Source: Nitrosospira sp. Nsp2
GTDB lineage: Bacteria; Pseudomonadota; Gammaproteobacteria; Burkholderiales; Nitrosomonadaceae
NCBI RefSeq assembly: GCF_003050965.1
Contig: NZ_QAOU01000001.1
Location: 434,001-498,000 of the forward strand
Direction: 5' to 3'
DNA length: 64,000 bases
This document shows, piece after piece, positions 37,079 to 46,150 of this stretch. The notes beneath the pieces are model-generated. The model was not told the DNA's origin. It was given only the letters and a program-made list of their open reading frames with translations, and searched no databases. The position numbers and the translations under genes are program-made. Position 1 is the stretch's first letter; every line of letters starts with the position of its first letter.

Positions 37079-37191
37079 AATGGGAAGAATGGTTGGAAAA
37101 AATGGATAAGGTATTGGAAAAGTAGCGTCCTACTTGTGTGCTCGAGAACCTTTTTCTCAGCGACTTGTGCCGCAATCTCTTGTTCCTGATT

Positions 37192-38424
37192 CTATGCGGC
37201 GCTTTCGTAGATTATTTTCCACGGCCCCGTGTCGTTTTCTTTCATCCAATATTGGCGCTTTCTCATCTTATTCGACAGGTTATTGCTTGCGTACTCCTGA
37301 TCGAAATCCACGACCGCCAAGTCTTCCCGCCCCGGGTAGAGAAACATGCCTATATTGCTGATTCCGACCTTGATCCAGCTTTTGCTGGCGTTCACCTGGC
37401 GTTTGTGTTGTGCCCATTCGGACCGGCCCTGATTCCCGCTGACGAAATCGCGCCCATAATTCTTCAGGTAAGCCTCGATATTGCCACTTTCCCAATCCCG
37501 CCGCCAGTTTTCCAGATGCCGGGCCAGCCTGTCGCGCAGGAGCACAGTGTCTTCAGGTTTTACCCAATCGATCCGGTCGCTGATGATAACGGGCGTGACC
37601 CCGACCTGCAATTTGGGGCTAAGCCGGTCCAAATCCTGATTGGAGAGCACCACGCAACCATCGCTGGCACGAGGCGGCCGGCTGAAGGTGTCGGAGGGCG
37701 TGCCGTGGAGCCAGATGCCATATCCACTACGGCCGTGCCGCTTATCCCATTCGTTCGGGTAGTTAATAGGAAATGCTTTTCCGCCATAAAAATCGGTCAG
37801 TTTTTCCCGGGGAACATTAGCTGTAATAAAGTAGACGCCAATGGGAGTTTTTTTGTCTCCTTCTTTTAATTTCTGCGATCCGTTTTTCCCACTGCTAATG
37901 TAATAATCGGCCACGTAGCGGACTTTACCGCCCACATTCTCAAATATATACAGCCGGGATTTACCCGTATCGGCGATTGCGGCATATTTCTGCTCGGGTT
38001 GCATTTGCAGGAGGTACTTGGGCATCCTGTCGCCTGGAACCGGCTCAAGGTGGCGGCGCACTCGCGCTCTCGCTTCATCCCGAAGATCGGTAATTTGCTG
38101 TTGGCCGGTCCCGGCGGTCTCGCCCATCGCGCTGATGGGGCGGGTGCGAGCCAGCAACAGATCGCCTTTGATCAGATGAGCAAGCCGGAAGTTCGGGTTG
38201 GCGTGGAGGACTTGCTCAATTCCGGTCAAGGCGGAATCCATGCGGCTGTCCGCAATTTCCTGCAAGCTTTTGACGAGCATCGCTTCCGGCCCGGTTGCGG
38301 AAAGGCCCGCGGAGGCGGGACGATCACTGGCGAATGCGCTAGTCATGGCTGGACTCAATATCGTCATGGCAACCGCCAGCAGAGTGACAAGCAAGCTCCC
38401 TGCTGCAATGCCCGACGATGTCAT
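37192..38424 (-). CDS. L,D-transpeptidase with C-terminal NTF2-like domain
   Basis: This 410-aa envelope enzyme is read from ATG 38424, which overlaps the upstream stop as ATGA. It has a signal peptide (about residues 1-32), a helical/TPR-like part, and a YkuD L,D-transpeptidase domain from about 140. The active-site motif is HGTPSDTFSRPPRASDGCV (His-240, Cys-257 nucleophile). These enzymes cross-link peptidoglycan or attach proteins to it. From about residue 305 an NTF2/SnoaL-like domain follows, starting RRDWESGNIEAYLKNYGRDF. It is similar to the C-terminal domain of the neighbouring TPR protein, with which it is coupled. Confidence 0.9.
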   Translation of the reverse strand: MTSSGIAAGSLLVTLLAVAMTILSPAMTSAFASDRPASAGLSATGPEAMLVKSLQEIADSRMDSALTGIEQVLHANPNFRLAHLIKGDLLLARTRPISAMGETAGTGQQQITDLRDEARARVRRHLEPVPGDRMPKYLLQMQPEQKYAAIADTGKSRLYIFENVGGKVRYVADYYISSGKNGSQKLKEGDKKTPIGVYFITANVPREKLTDFYGGKAFPINYPNEWDKRHGRSGYGIWLHGTPSDTFSRPPRASDGCVVLSNQDLDRLSPKLQVGVTPVIISDRIDWVKPEDTVLLRDRLARHLENWRRDWESGNIEAYLKNYGRDFVSGNQGRSEWAQHKRQVNASKSWIKVGISNIGMFLYPGREDLAVVDFDQEYASNNLSNKMRKRQYWMKENDTGPWKIIYESAA

Positions 38425-39500
38425 CGCCCTACGTGTTCCTGATGGATGAGCCACTTGTCCCCTGTTTTGGTCATCTCAAGTGTTTTTAGCGTATTACTTT
38501 TGATGGCGTCCGAGTGGTAGGACTGCTTGAAAGTTACTCTGGCGTGGGTATCATCGATGAAACTGATTTTGGGATTGACGATGGCTACCTGAATGGATTT
38601 TGCCTTGCCGATGCGTTCCCGACGGCTTTTCTCCCATGTGCCGCGAGATGCGCCGCCGGGAGCGCGGAAATCGGTCGCATAAAAGGCAAGGTAGGCGGGG
38701 ACATCCTTTTCCGACCAGGCTTTCGCCCACGCGTTCACGATCTTGATCACCTCGGAGGAACTGTCGGATACCGCCTGAGCTTCAGGCGCAGTTTTTTCGG
38801 CCGTGGCTGTTTTCTCAGATTCGGATTTCTCCGGTTGCTCTGCTTGCGGGCCGGTCTTCTCCGCTGTTTTGACGGGAGTCTTGGGTAACGTTTCCGCCGC
38901 TGACTCGCCCGCCAGCGCAGACGTTGCAGGAGCTGCCGCTGCGGTTTGAATTTTTCCGGATCTGCTCGCGAAGAGGTCTTTGATCATCGCAAGCTTGGTC
39001 TGCGCGCCGGCATTACGATTGTCCAGCTGAAGAGCCTTGCCGTAAGCCTGGCTTGCCATCTTTGCGTAAATGTCGCCAAGATTTTCGTGCGCCGTGGAAT
39101 AGCTCGGGTGAGTACGTATTGCCGCTTCTAGCGCGCCCTTGGCTTTGTCGTACTGTCCCTGGCTCGCGTATAACACCGCGAGGTTGTTGTATGGCTCGGG
39201 CAGATCCGGGTAATCCTCTGTCAGCGAAGAAAAAACCTGAATGGCTGCTATGGTTTTCTTTTGTTCGGTAAGGATCAGACCCTTGTGGAAGCGCATTTGG
39301 GGGTCCTTGGGCTTCCTGGCCAGATAGGCATCGGCTTGCTCCAGCGCCTTCCCCAGGCTGCCTTGTTGGTAGAGCTTCGCAACTTCCTCATTTTCATCGG
39401 CCAGTGCGGCAGAATTCATCCCCGTCAGCAAAACAGTAATACAAACAGTGATACAGGCCGCAATAGGGGCATTTATCCGGCGAAAATCGAGCTTTTTCAT
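38421..39500 (-). CDS. TPR protein with C-terminal NTF2-like domain
   Basis: This 359-aa exported protein has a signal peptide (residues about 1-34, ending near ALA), about four TPR repeats (residues 38-165, for example [20 protein letters not shown]), a Lys/Glu/Ala-rich linker (about 180-245), and an NTF2-like domain (from [21 protein letters not shown] to the end). It is translationally coupled to the L,D-transpeptidase downstream. I infer that the two form an envelope pair, with the TPR part as a scaffold. No known partner is named by sequence alone. Confidence 0.85.
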   Translation of the reverse strand: MKKLDFRRINAPIAACITVCITVLLTGMNSAALADENEEVAKLYQQGSLGKALEQADAYLARKPKDPQMRFHKGLILTEQKKTIAAIQVFSSLTEDYPDLPEPYNNLAVLYASQGQYDKAKGALEAAIRTHPSYSTAHENLGDIYAKMASQAYGKALQLDNRNAGAQTKLAMIKDLFASRSGKIQTAAAAPATSALAGESAAETLPKTPVKTAEKTGPQAEQPEKSESEKTATAEKTAPEAQAVSDSSSEVIKIVNAWAKAWSEKDVPAYLAFYATDFRAPGGASRGTWEKSRRERIGKAKSIQVAIVNPKISFIDDTHARVTFKQSYHSDAIKSNTLKTLEMTKTGDKWLIHQEHVGR

Positions 39501-39587
39501 TATGCTATACTTCTCCGGTTCTTGTTGAGTTATCTTGGAATCCGCACGATTCTACCAAGAAGCCTGTTCAATTCACAATCTTGCCAG

Positions 39588-40970
39588 ATGCTCAGAATCC
39601 ACAATTCTCTCGCCAGGGAAAAGCAGGACTTTATTCCCATGCTGCCCGGCAAGGTCAAAATGTACGTTTGCGGCATGACGGTCTATGACTATTGCCATCT
39701 CGGCCACGCGCGAATGATGGTGGTTTTCGATTTGGTGCAACGCTGGTTGCGGGCGAGCGGGTTCAACGTGACATACGTGCGCAATATCACGGATATCGAC
39801 GATAAAATCATCCGGCGGGCGCACGAGAATGGCGAGTCCTTCGAGGCGCTCACCGCTCGCTTCATCAAGGCCATGGAAGAAGACGCGGCCGCGCTTGGGG
39901 TGGAACCGGCGACGTTCGAGCCGCTTGCGACGCGCCATATCGACAGCATGATTGCGATGATAGACATGCTCGTGAAGAAAGGCCTGGGGTATGCCGCGGC
40001 CAACGGCGACGTATATTTCGCCGTGCACGAATTTCCCGGCTATGGAAAGCTCTCGGGGAAATCCCTTGACGACTTGCGCGCAGGGGAGCGGGTGGGTATC
40101 GATCCGCATAAAAAAGACCCGCTGGACTTTGTGTTGTGGAAGGCTGCAAAACCGGGTGAGCCGCAGTGGGATTCGCCTTGGGGGATGGGTCGCCCCGGTT
40201 GGCATATTGAATGCTCGGCTATGAGTGAACATTACCTGGGTGAACACTTCGATATACATGGCGGCGGACAGGATCTGCAGTTTCCGCATCATGAAAATGA
40301 AATTGCCCAAAGCGAGGGAGCGCATGATCATCCCTTCGTCAATTACTGGATGCACAACGGTTTTGTGCGTGTCAATGACGAAAAGATGTCGAAATCACTG
40401 GGCAATTTTTTTACCGTGCGCGAAATTCTTGCCCGCTATCAGCCTGAGGTGGTGAGGTTCTTTATTCTGCGCGCACATTATCGCAGCCCGCTCAACTACT
40501 CCGACATGCATCTGGAAGACGCCAAGCGTGCGCTGGATCGTCTTTATACCGCGCTCAAAAGTTTTGACGCGAGTCAAGTTCCGATGGAAATTGATTGGCA
40601 TGACCCCCACGCCGCACGTTTCAAGGAGGCAATGGATGACGATTTCAATACGTCCGAGGCCATCGCGGTGCTGTTTGATCTCGCGAATGAGACCAACAAA
40701 TCCGCATCGTCAAAGAGTATCGCATCGCTGAAAGCGCTGGGCAGCGTGCTCGGGTTACTGCAACAGGACCCTCAGCATTACTTCCAGGAAGCTGGAGCGG
40801 CGGGGGACTCGGGGTTTACACCCGAACACATCGAACAAATGATTCAAAAACGTCTTCTTGCCCGCGCGAACAAAGATTACGGCGAGGCTGACCGTATTCG
40901 CAAGGAGTTGATGAGCGCGAGCATTATTCTTGAAGATACAGCGAAGGGCACGACCTGGAGGCGTTGCTGA
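39588..40970 (+). CDS. cysS: Cysteinyl-tRNA synthetase
   Basis: CysS charges tRNA-Cys. I start it at ATG 39588 ([15 protein letters not shown], 460 aa, normal length); the frame upstream overlaps the TPR gene's promoter region antisense. The zinc and HIGH-type motifs are in [16 protein letters not shown], followed by WHIECSAMS and [10 protein letters not shown]. The KMSKS loop is in [10 protein letters not shown]. It is divergent from the TPR gene with an 88-base gap that should hold both promoters. Confidence 0.97.
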   Translation: MLRIHNSLAREKQDFIPMLPGKVKMYVCGMTVYDYCHLGHARMMVVFDLVQRWLRASGFNVTYVRNITDIDDKIIRRAHENGESFEALTARFIKAMEEDAAALGVEPATFEPLATRHIDSMIAMIDMLVKKGLGYAAANGDVYFAVHEFPGYGKLSGKSLDDLRAGERVGIDPHKKDPLDFVLWKAAKPGEPQWDSPWGMGRPGWHIECSAMSEHYLGEHFDIHGGGQDLQFPHHENEIAQSEGAHDHPFVNYWMHNGFVRVNDEKMSKSLGNFFTVREILARYQPEVVRFFILRAHYRSPLNYSDMHLEDAKRALDRLYTALKSFDASQVPMEIDWHDPHAARFKEAMDDDFNTSEAIAVLFDLANETNKSASSKSIASLKALGSVLGLLQQDPQHYFQEAGAAGDSGFTPEHIEQMIQKRLLARANKDYGEADRIRKELMSASIILEDTAKGTTWRRC

Positions 40971-41185
40971 ACCCCGCGTCATTATCCCGGATTAGGGCGA
41001 TCCTAACCTTAAGGCTTCGCGAGTATGCAAGCAATATATGGCTGTGAGGGGCCTAAAACGCATCCGAAGGCCATTGCCGCCGTTTGGTGTAAGCCCCGTG
41101 GCCCGTCTGCGTAAACGAATTATCCTGGAACGCCTAACTGTTTAGTCGACTGCCGGGTTCCTGTTTGGTTGAGAGGGGGGTTGGG

Positions 41186-41578
41186 ATGGAACTGCGTGTA
41201 AAAAGAACGGATTTTTCCGAAGAAAGTACGATAGGCGAACTGTTGGTGAATGACCAGTTTGAGTGCTATACCCTGGAAGACAAGGTAAGGCCGGTAAAGA
41301 TCGCGGGTAAGACCGCCATACCGGCGGGGCGCTACGAGGTGGTCATCAGTTTCTCGCAGCGGTTTCAGCGCCCACTCCCGCTGCTTTTAAACGTGCCGAA
41401 CTTTGAAGGGATAAGGATACATCCCGGAAACAAGGCCGCCAACACGGAGGGATGCATTCTGGTGGGCGAAACGAAGAGCGCGGATTTCGTCGGGCAGAGC
41501 AGGGTAGCGTTTGACAGGCTATTCGAAAAATTGAAGGTGGCGGCGGTGACGGAAAAGATCTTCATGGAAATAGCGTGA
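41186..41578 (+). CDS. DUF5675 family protein
   Basis: This small soluble protein (130 aa from ATG 41186, with a GAGAGGGGGG ribosome-binding site) opens ELRVKRTDFSEESTIGELL. It contains IPAGRYEVV and GIRIHPGNKAANTEGCILVG. That pattern (IPAG, IHxGN, exEGCILVG) marks the DUF5675 family, seen on chromosomes and in phages. The His and Cys recall an L,D-transpeptidase- or murein-binding-like active site, but no activity is established. No phage genes are near. Confidence 0.8.
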   Translation: MELRVKRTDFSEESTIGELLVNDQFECYTLEDKVRPVKIAGKTAIPAGRYEVVISFSQRFQRPLPLLLNVPNFEGIRIHPGNKAANTEGCILVGETKSADFVGQSRVAFDRLFEKLKVAAVTEKIFMEIA

Positions 41579-41623
41579 AACCGGTAACAGCAACTCGGGT
41601 TCGACGCCCATGAGCAGCACGTT

Positions 41624-42145
41624 ATGTCGGGCTTTTTAAAATGGGTGCTTCTCGGCTATTTTGCCGCGCCCTTATGTGTCTTTGCGCAAATGGAGGTGAC
41701 AAGCCCGTTCGTGCATGAAAAAAGATATGTCCTGCCGTCCGGAAAAAAAGTCGAACTTACGTTGCAGGAGCGGCGCTGCAGAAACGGCGAGTGCCGCGAG
41801 GTGGATGCGGGCATGTGGGGCATGGACGGCGGAATCCCTCGATTTGTTACTGAGACCTTTCTCGTGGGTATTAACGGCAAACCGTTTCCGATTCCCGAGA
41901 AGCTCTATAAGGATCTCACCAATATGCACTCTGCGTCCGTTATTGAAGATAAAGAACGAATTATTCTGGAACTCAAAGGTGGAGACGGAGCCGGCGCGTA
42001 TACGGCACGATTCGAGTTGGGTGGCATGTGCGGATTCGAGCGCAAGATCTGCGGTGAGGTGTGCGGCGAAATCTGGGAGCATACCACTTGGTACAATTCC
42101 TTTGCCTACGAAGGGGATCCGTTGTGCAAAAGCGGGATCCAGTGA
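41624..42145 (+). CDS. Secreted hypothetical protein, Cys-rich
   Basis: A 173-aa protein of unknown function. The N-terminus is a signal peptide (GFLKWVLLGYFAAPLCVFAQ). The mature part has eight or so cysteines in pairs (RRCRNGECREV, then MCGFERKICGEVCGEIWE, and a late Cys), which suggests disulfides in the periplasm. It starts 45 bases after the DUF5675 gene, so the two could share a transcript. Confidence 0.6.
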   Translation: MSGFLKWVLLGYFAAPLCVFAQMEVTSPFVHEKRYVLPSGKKVELTLQERRCRNGECREVDAGMWGMDGGIPRFVTETFLVGINGKPFPIPEKLYKDLTNMHSASVIEDKERIILELKGGDGAGAYTARFELGGMCGFERKICGEVCGEIWEHTTWYNSFAYEGDPLCKSGIQ

Positions 42146-42278
42146 TCGCCTTCGCGGCATTTGTTGCTTTTCTGAACTATTGTGAAGCTTGAGCAGAGAA
42201 TGCCTATTCCCTCTTACGAGTCTCATCGATAGCTCCGGGGTTTTCCTTGCCGACGCATTATTCCGGAAAGGAGCGTGC

Positions 42279-43004
42279 GTGACACCCGTATTCGAAGCAC
42301 TTTCGCGCGCCTTTCGCGATATGTTCCAGTTTCAGGTCTTGTGGATCATTATCTGGCCCATTCTGGCGGCGGGCCTGCTGTGGTTGATTCTGGGCGTGGC
42401 CTTCTGGAATACTTTCTCGGTATGGATCGCGAGCGGTCTTACCGCAATTGGCATCCAAACCTGGCTTGAGGGTGTCGAACCGCGATGGATCGCGTACGGA
42501 ATTCAGGGGATCGCGCATCTGATTCTGTTTGTGCCGCTGGTTTTCGTTACCGCGCTGGTCATTACCGCCTTATTTGCAATGCCTGCGCTGATCCGCCTGG
42601 TCGCGATCCGCGACTATCCCTCTCTTGCACGCAAAAACGGTGGCGGGTTTGCCGGCAGCGTGCTTAATGCCCTGCTCGCCCTCGCGATCTTTATAGCCAT
42701 TTGGGTGGTCACGTTTCCCTTGTGGCTAATCGGCGTCGGTGTCATTATTCCCTTTGTCGCTACCGCCTATCTGAACCAGCGTCTATTCCGTTACGACGCC
42801 CTGGCGGAACATGCCAGCAGGGAAGAAATGCAAGCGATATTTTCCACGCAACGCCCCTCCTTGTGGGTCTTGGGGTTGCTGACGGGGTTGATGCAATTTA
42901 TTCCGTTTATAAATCTGGTGGCCCCCGTATTGGCGGCGCTGGCTTTTATTCATTTTGGACTTTTCCGCCTGTCGGAGTTGCGTGGTCTGGAGGCGGGCCC
43001 GTGA
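42279..43004 (+). CDS. EI24-domain membrane protein (CysZ-like)
   Basis: This 241-aa protein has about five or six membrane segments. I start it at GTG 42279 (TPVFEALSRAFRDMF), 6 bases after a GGAAAGGAG site. The EI24/CysZ family includes the sulfate permease CysZ of E. coli. Many betaproteobacterial members are annotated only by domain. Substrate is unknown. The following TPR gene starts 27 bases on, so an operon is likely. Confidence 0.75.
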   Translation: MTPVFEALSRAFRDMFQFQVLWIIIWPILAAGLLWLILGVAFWNTFSVWIASGLTAIGIQTWLEGVEPRWIAYGIQGIAHLILFVPLVFVTALVITALFAMPALIRLVAIRDYPSLARKNGGGFAGSVLNALLALAIFIAIWVVTFPLWLIGVGVIIPFVATAYLNQRLFRYDALAEHASREEMQAIFSTQRPSLWVLGLLTGLMQFIPFINLVAPVLAALAFIHFGLFRLSELRGLEAGP

Positions 43005-43030
43005 ACCGCGATTATCAGGAGGTGACATCG

Positions 43031-44791
43031 GTGAAGACCCATGGCGTGGATTTCATGACTGTTCGGTTGGCGGCAATCGCGGCCTGCGCTGCGGCCGTGT
43101 TCGCGCATAATGTCCTGGCTCACGAACCCGCTTCGGCTACCCGGGGTGCGAGCGGCGCGCATCAGCATCACGGACAGCCTGCCGGGGCAAACCTCCCAGG
43201 GCAGAGTGATGACGGCGCGCCGGAACTGTTGAATCTGGGCCCGCATACATTTCCGGTGAGCACGCGGAACAAGCTGGCGCAGCAGTTCATGAACCAGGGA
43301 CTAAACCTTTCCTACGCATTTAATCATGCCGAGGCGGGCCGCGCATTCCGGGAAGCGGCAAGACTGGACCCATCGCTTGCAATGGCTTATTGGGGTCAGG
43401 CGCTTGTGCTGGGGCCGAATATCAACGCCCCCATGGAGCCGAAGGACGAGATGCCGGCTCTCGAACTGGTGCGCAAGGCAGCCTCTCTGGGGGAGAAGGC
43501 ATCACCGCGCGAGCGCGCGCTCATAGCGGCCCTTGAAAAGCGTTATAGCGGCAACTCGGAACGCCGCAAGGCGAACGATGAGGCCTACGCTGACGCGATG
43601 CGCGAGGTGCATCGCCGCTTCCTGGCTGATCCGGACATTGCCATGCTCTATGTCGAGTCGTCGATGGACCTGAACTCCTGGGGTTACTGGATGCGCGACG
43701 GGTATCCAATGAAAGATACAGCTGAAATTGTCGCCATCACCGAGGAAGTAATGCGTCGCCACCCAAAACACCCTGGCGCGCTGCACTTTTATATCCATCT
43801 GATAGAGCCTACCGCCACTCCCGAGCGAGCGGAAAAGGCAGCCGATACGCTGCTGACGCTGATGCCGGATGCGGGGCATATCGTACATATGCCTTCGCAT
43901 ATCTACCTGCGGGTCGGCAGGTATGCGGACGCAATCAAGAGCAATGAGCGCGCGGTTGCGGCGGACGAGGCTTACTTGGCGCGGAAACACGCGCAGGGGT
44001 TGTATCCCGTAGCGTACTTTCCGCACAACATCCATTTCCTTTGGGCAGTTGCCAGCGCGGACGGTCAAAGCCGGGTTGCGATTGAGTCCGCGCGCAAAGT
44101 GGCCGGTACGGTGGACGACAGGATGCTGGAGGAGGTGCCACTAACGGCGGTGTTTCGCGTCGTCCCGTACTGGGCGTTGGCTCGGTTTGGGAAATGGAAC
44201 GAGATTCTACAGGAGCCTGCCCCGTCCTCGACAAACGCATTTGTGAAGGGCGGCTGGCACTATGCGCGTGGGCTGGCTTTTGCGGCAACGCGGCAGTTGC
44301 AGCAGGCGGAACGGGAATTGGAAGTGCTGCGCGGTATCCTGCATGATGGGTCGCTGGAGCATCCGCTCATGTCGCTGAACACGGCGCGGTCCGTTCTGGC
44401 AATCGGTCCGGAGGTGTTGGCGGGAGAAATTGCCGCGGCGCGCGGTCAATCCGAGATAGCCATTTCTCATCTTGAACGGGCTGTCCGCCTTGAGGATGCG
44501 CTGGCTTACACCGAGCCGCCGGAATGGCAGTCGCCCCCCAGGCTGACATTGGGTGCCATGCTGCTTGAATCGGGGCGTCCGGCTGAAGCGGAAACAGTTT
44601 ACTGGGAGGACTTGCGGCGAAATCGCAATACCGGCTGGGCGCTCTACGGTTTATTGCAGGCGTTGCGTGCGCAAAATAAAAAAGACCAGGCAGAACTGAT
44701 CGAAGCCCGTTTTAAACAGGCCTGGAAGCGGTCAGACGTAAAACTCAACGCCTCACGTTTCGGCTGCGTTGCAGCGCCGTCCGGGCCCTAG
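43031..44791 (+). CDS. Exported TPR-repeat protein
   Basis: The 586-aa protein starts at GTG 43031, with a perfect AGGAGG site 8 bases before (an ATG at 43055 is an alternative). A signal peptide (MTVRLAAIAACAAAVFAHN, cut near LAHE) and a His/Gly/Ala-rich stretch (HQHHGQPAG) are followed by repeated helical pairs across about 100-580. Several are TPR-like, for example HAEAGRAFREAARLDPSLAMA. A His-rich centre contains HPGALHFYIHLIEPT and HIVHMPSHIYLRVGRY. These recurring His motifs are typical of a widespread uncharacterised bacterial TPR family. Function is unknown; metal binding is possible. Confidence 0.75.
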   Translation: MKTHGVDFMTVRLAAIAACAAAVFAHNVLAHEPASATRGASGAHQHHGQPAGANLPGQSDDGAPELLNLGPHTFPVSTRNKLAQQFMNQGLNLSYAFNHAEAGRAFREAARLDPSLAMAYWGQALVLGPNINAPMEPKDEMPALELVRKAASLGEKASPRERALIAALEKRYSGNSERRKANDEAYADAMREVHRRFLADPDIAMLYVESSMDLNSWGYWMRDGYPMKDTAEIVAITEEVMRRHPKHPGALHFYIHLIEPTATPERAEKAADTLLTLMPDAGHIVHMPSHIYLRVGRYADAIKSNERAVAADEAYLARKHAQGLYPVAYFPHNIHFLWAVASADGQSRVAIESARKVAGTVDDRMLEEVPLTAVFRVVPYWALARFGKWNEILQEPAPSSTNAFVKGGWHYARGLAFAATRQLQQAERELEVLRGILHDGSLEHPLMSLNTARSVLAIGPEVLAGEIAAARGQSEIAISHLERAVRLEDALAYTEPPEWQSPPRLTLGAMLLESGRPAEAETVYWEDLRRNRNTGWALYGLLQALRAQNKKDQAELIEARFKQAWKRSDVKLNASRFGCVAAPSGP

Positions 44792-44934
44792 CGTCCGAGC
44801 GTGCATTTTAAGGGCATATCAGCTGCCTGGTTGGTGTTTGATTGTTCAATCCCTGTTCCCGGAAAGCATACGTCTTGGCGTCGTTAATGTGGTAGAAGTT
44901 CTACCGATGTTCAGTGCAGGGAGGAACCGAACGT

Positions 44935-45498
44935 ATGGAGAAACACGACGCGCAGCACGGGCCGCTTATATATACGATTGGACATTCAACACGCCCGCTG
45001 GGCCTGTTCATCGACATGTTGGCAGGGAATGAGATCGGCCTCGTTCTTGATGTGCGCACCATACCTCATTCCCGGCGGAACCCCCAGTACAGTCAGGAAA
45101 CGCTGCCGCTAGCCCTGCGCGCATCAAACATTGGCTACCGCCACTTGCCGGGCCTCGGCGGGCTTAGACACGCGCGCAAGGACTCCATCAACAGGGGCTG
45201 GCGAAACGCATCTTTTCGCGGATATGCGGACTATATGCAAACGCCCGACTTCACCGATAACATTCGGACTGTCGTGGAGATTGCCGCATCCGGGCCATGT
45301 GCGTTGATGTGCGCGGAAGCCGTGCCATGGCGGTGCCACCGTTCGCTGATTGCCGACGCGCTTGTCTTGCGTGGCCTCTGCGTCGAACATATCATGGGTG
45401 TACAGGAGCGAAAACCGCATGTGATAACGCCCTGGGCACGAACCGATGGGCTGGAGATCGTATATCCCCCTGCCGATGAGGGCATAGTCGACAGGTGA
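44935..45498 (+). CDS. DUF488 family protein
   Basis: This 187-aa protein starts at ATG 44935, with a GGGAGG site. It opens with TIGHSTRPLGLFIDML and continues with LDVRTIPHSRRNPQY, then ALMCAEAVPWRCHRSLIAD near residue 130. These match DUF488, a family of small soluble proteins with conserved Cys and His, sometimes linked to DNA or nucleotide metabolism. Enzymatic function is not settled. Confidence 0.85.
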   Translation: MEKHDAQHGPLIYTIGHSTRPLGLFIDMLAGNEIGLVLDVRTIPHSRRNPQYSQETLPLALRASNIGYRHLPGLGGLRHARKDSINRGWRNASFRGYADYMQTPDFTDNIRTVVEIAASGPCALMCAEAVPWRCHRSLIADALVLRGLCVEHIMGVQERKPHVITPWARTDGLEIVYPPADEGIVDR

Positions 45499-45628
45499 TC
45501 AACGATGGGTGGCTAACGATAGGTAGAATCCCGACTTTGCCCGGGTGTTGAGTGAAGCTATTCGAGATTATTGCAGCAACTTACCCTGAAATTCACTGGA
45601 CCGAACAGCGAGAGGTGCCAATATCAAT

Positions 45629-46039
45629 ATGAAAATACGATGTAACAGATGGGCAGTGCTGGCCGTTGTGACTATGTCCGTGTCACAAGCCGCGGCGGAC
45701 GAAGGCAGCCTGGGCGGATATCCGGAGGCCGGGGCGAGTCAGGCAAAGCCGCAAGCGCAGGACAATACCCCTTCAAAGCCGTGGGAAGCGAAACCCTGGG
45801 AGACGAAACCGTGGGAGGCGGCACAGGAGGAACTGCGACCCGGGGGGAGAAAAGCCATGGAAGAGCGACGCAGGGCTGGCAGAAAAGCGCGAAAGGAGCG
45901 GCTTGAGAACCGAAATGAAAATATTCAGCCGGTGGGTGGTTCGGCTGGAGGGGTTGAGGAGCCGCTTCGGGACCGGCAAAGCAAATGGCGCAGGCACCAG
46001 ATGGAGAGCCAGAGATATTATCCTGCCGGCATGAAATAA
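45629..46039 (+). CDS. Small exported protein with KPWE repeats
   Basis: A 136-aa protein of unknown function. It has an N-terminal signal peptide (cleavage near AAA-DEG). Then comes a short tandem repeat KPWEAKPWETKPWE (about residues 50-63), followed by an Arg/Lys/Glu-rich helical region (EERRRAGRKARKERLENR). The repeat and strongly charged tail suggest a disordered, perhaps cell-wall- or nucleic-acid-binding protein. No homologue is recognised. It has a promoter region of its own (131 bases upstream). Confidence 0.55.
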   Translation: MKIRCNRWAVLAVVTMSVSQAAADEGSLGGYPEAGASQAKPQAQDNTPSKPWEAKPWETKPWEAAQEELRPGGRKAMEERRRAGRKARKERLENRNENIQPVGGSAGGVEEPLRDRQSKWRRHQMESQRYYPAGMK

Positions 46040-46150
46040 GCAGGAATTCGCCGGTATGCAGCAGGCCGCGCGGCAGGTGAAGATAGAAGACGCTTCAGGT
46101 CGAAACACGCGCCGTAAGCATTCTTATTCTCCGGTATACTTTCACGCATC

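Noticed and set aside
39573-40355. Minus-strand open frame of 260 codons
   Set aside because: Antisense to cysS, no recognisable protein.
41186-41578. DUF5675 gene as a sign of a prophage
   Set aside because: The family also occurs in phages, but the flanking genes (cysS, EI24, TPR) are chromosomal and no other phage gene is present.
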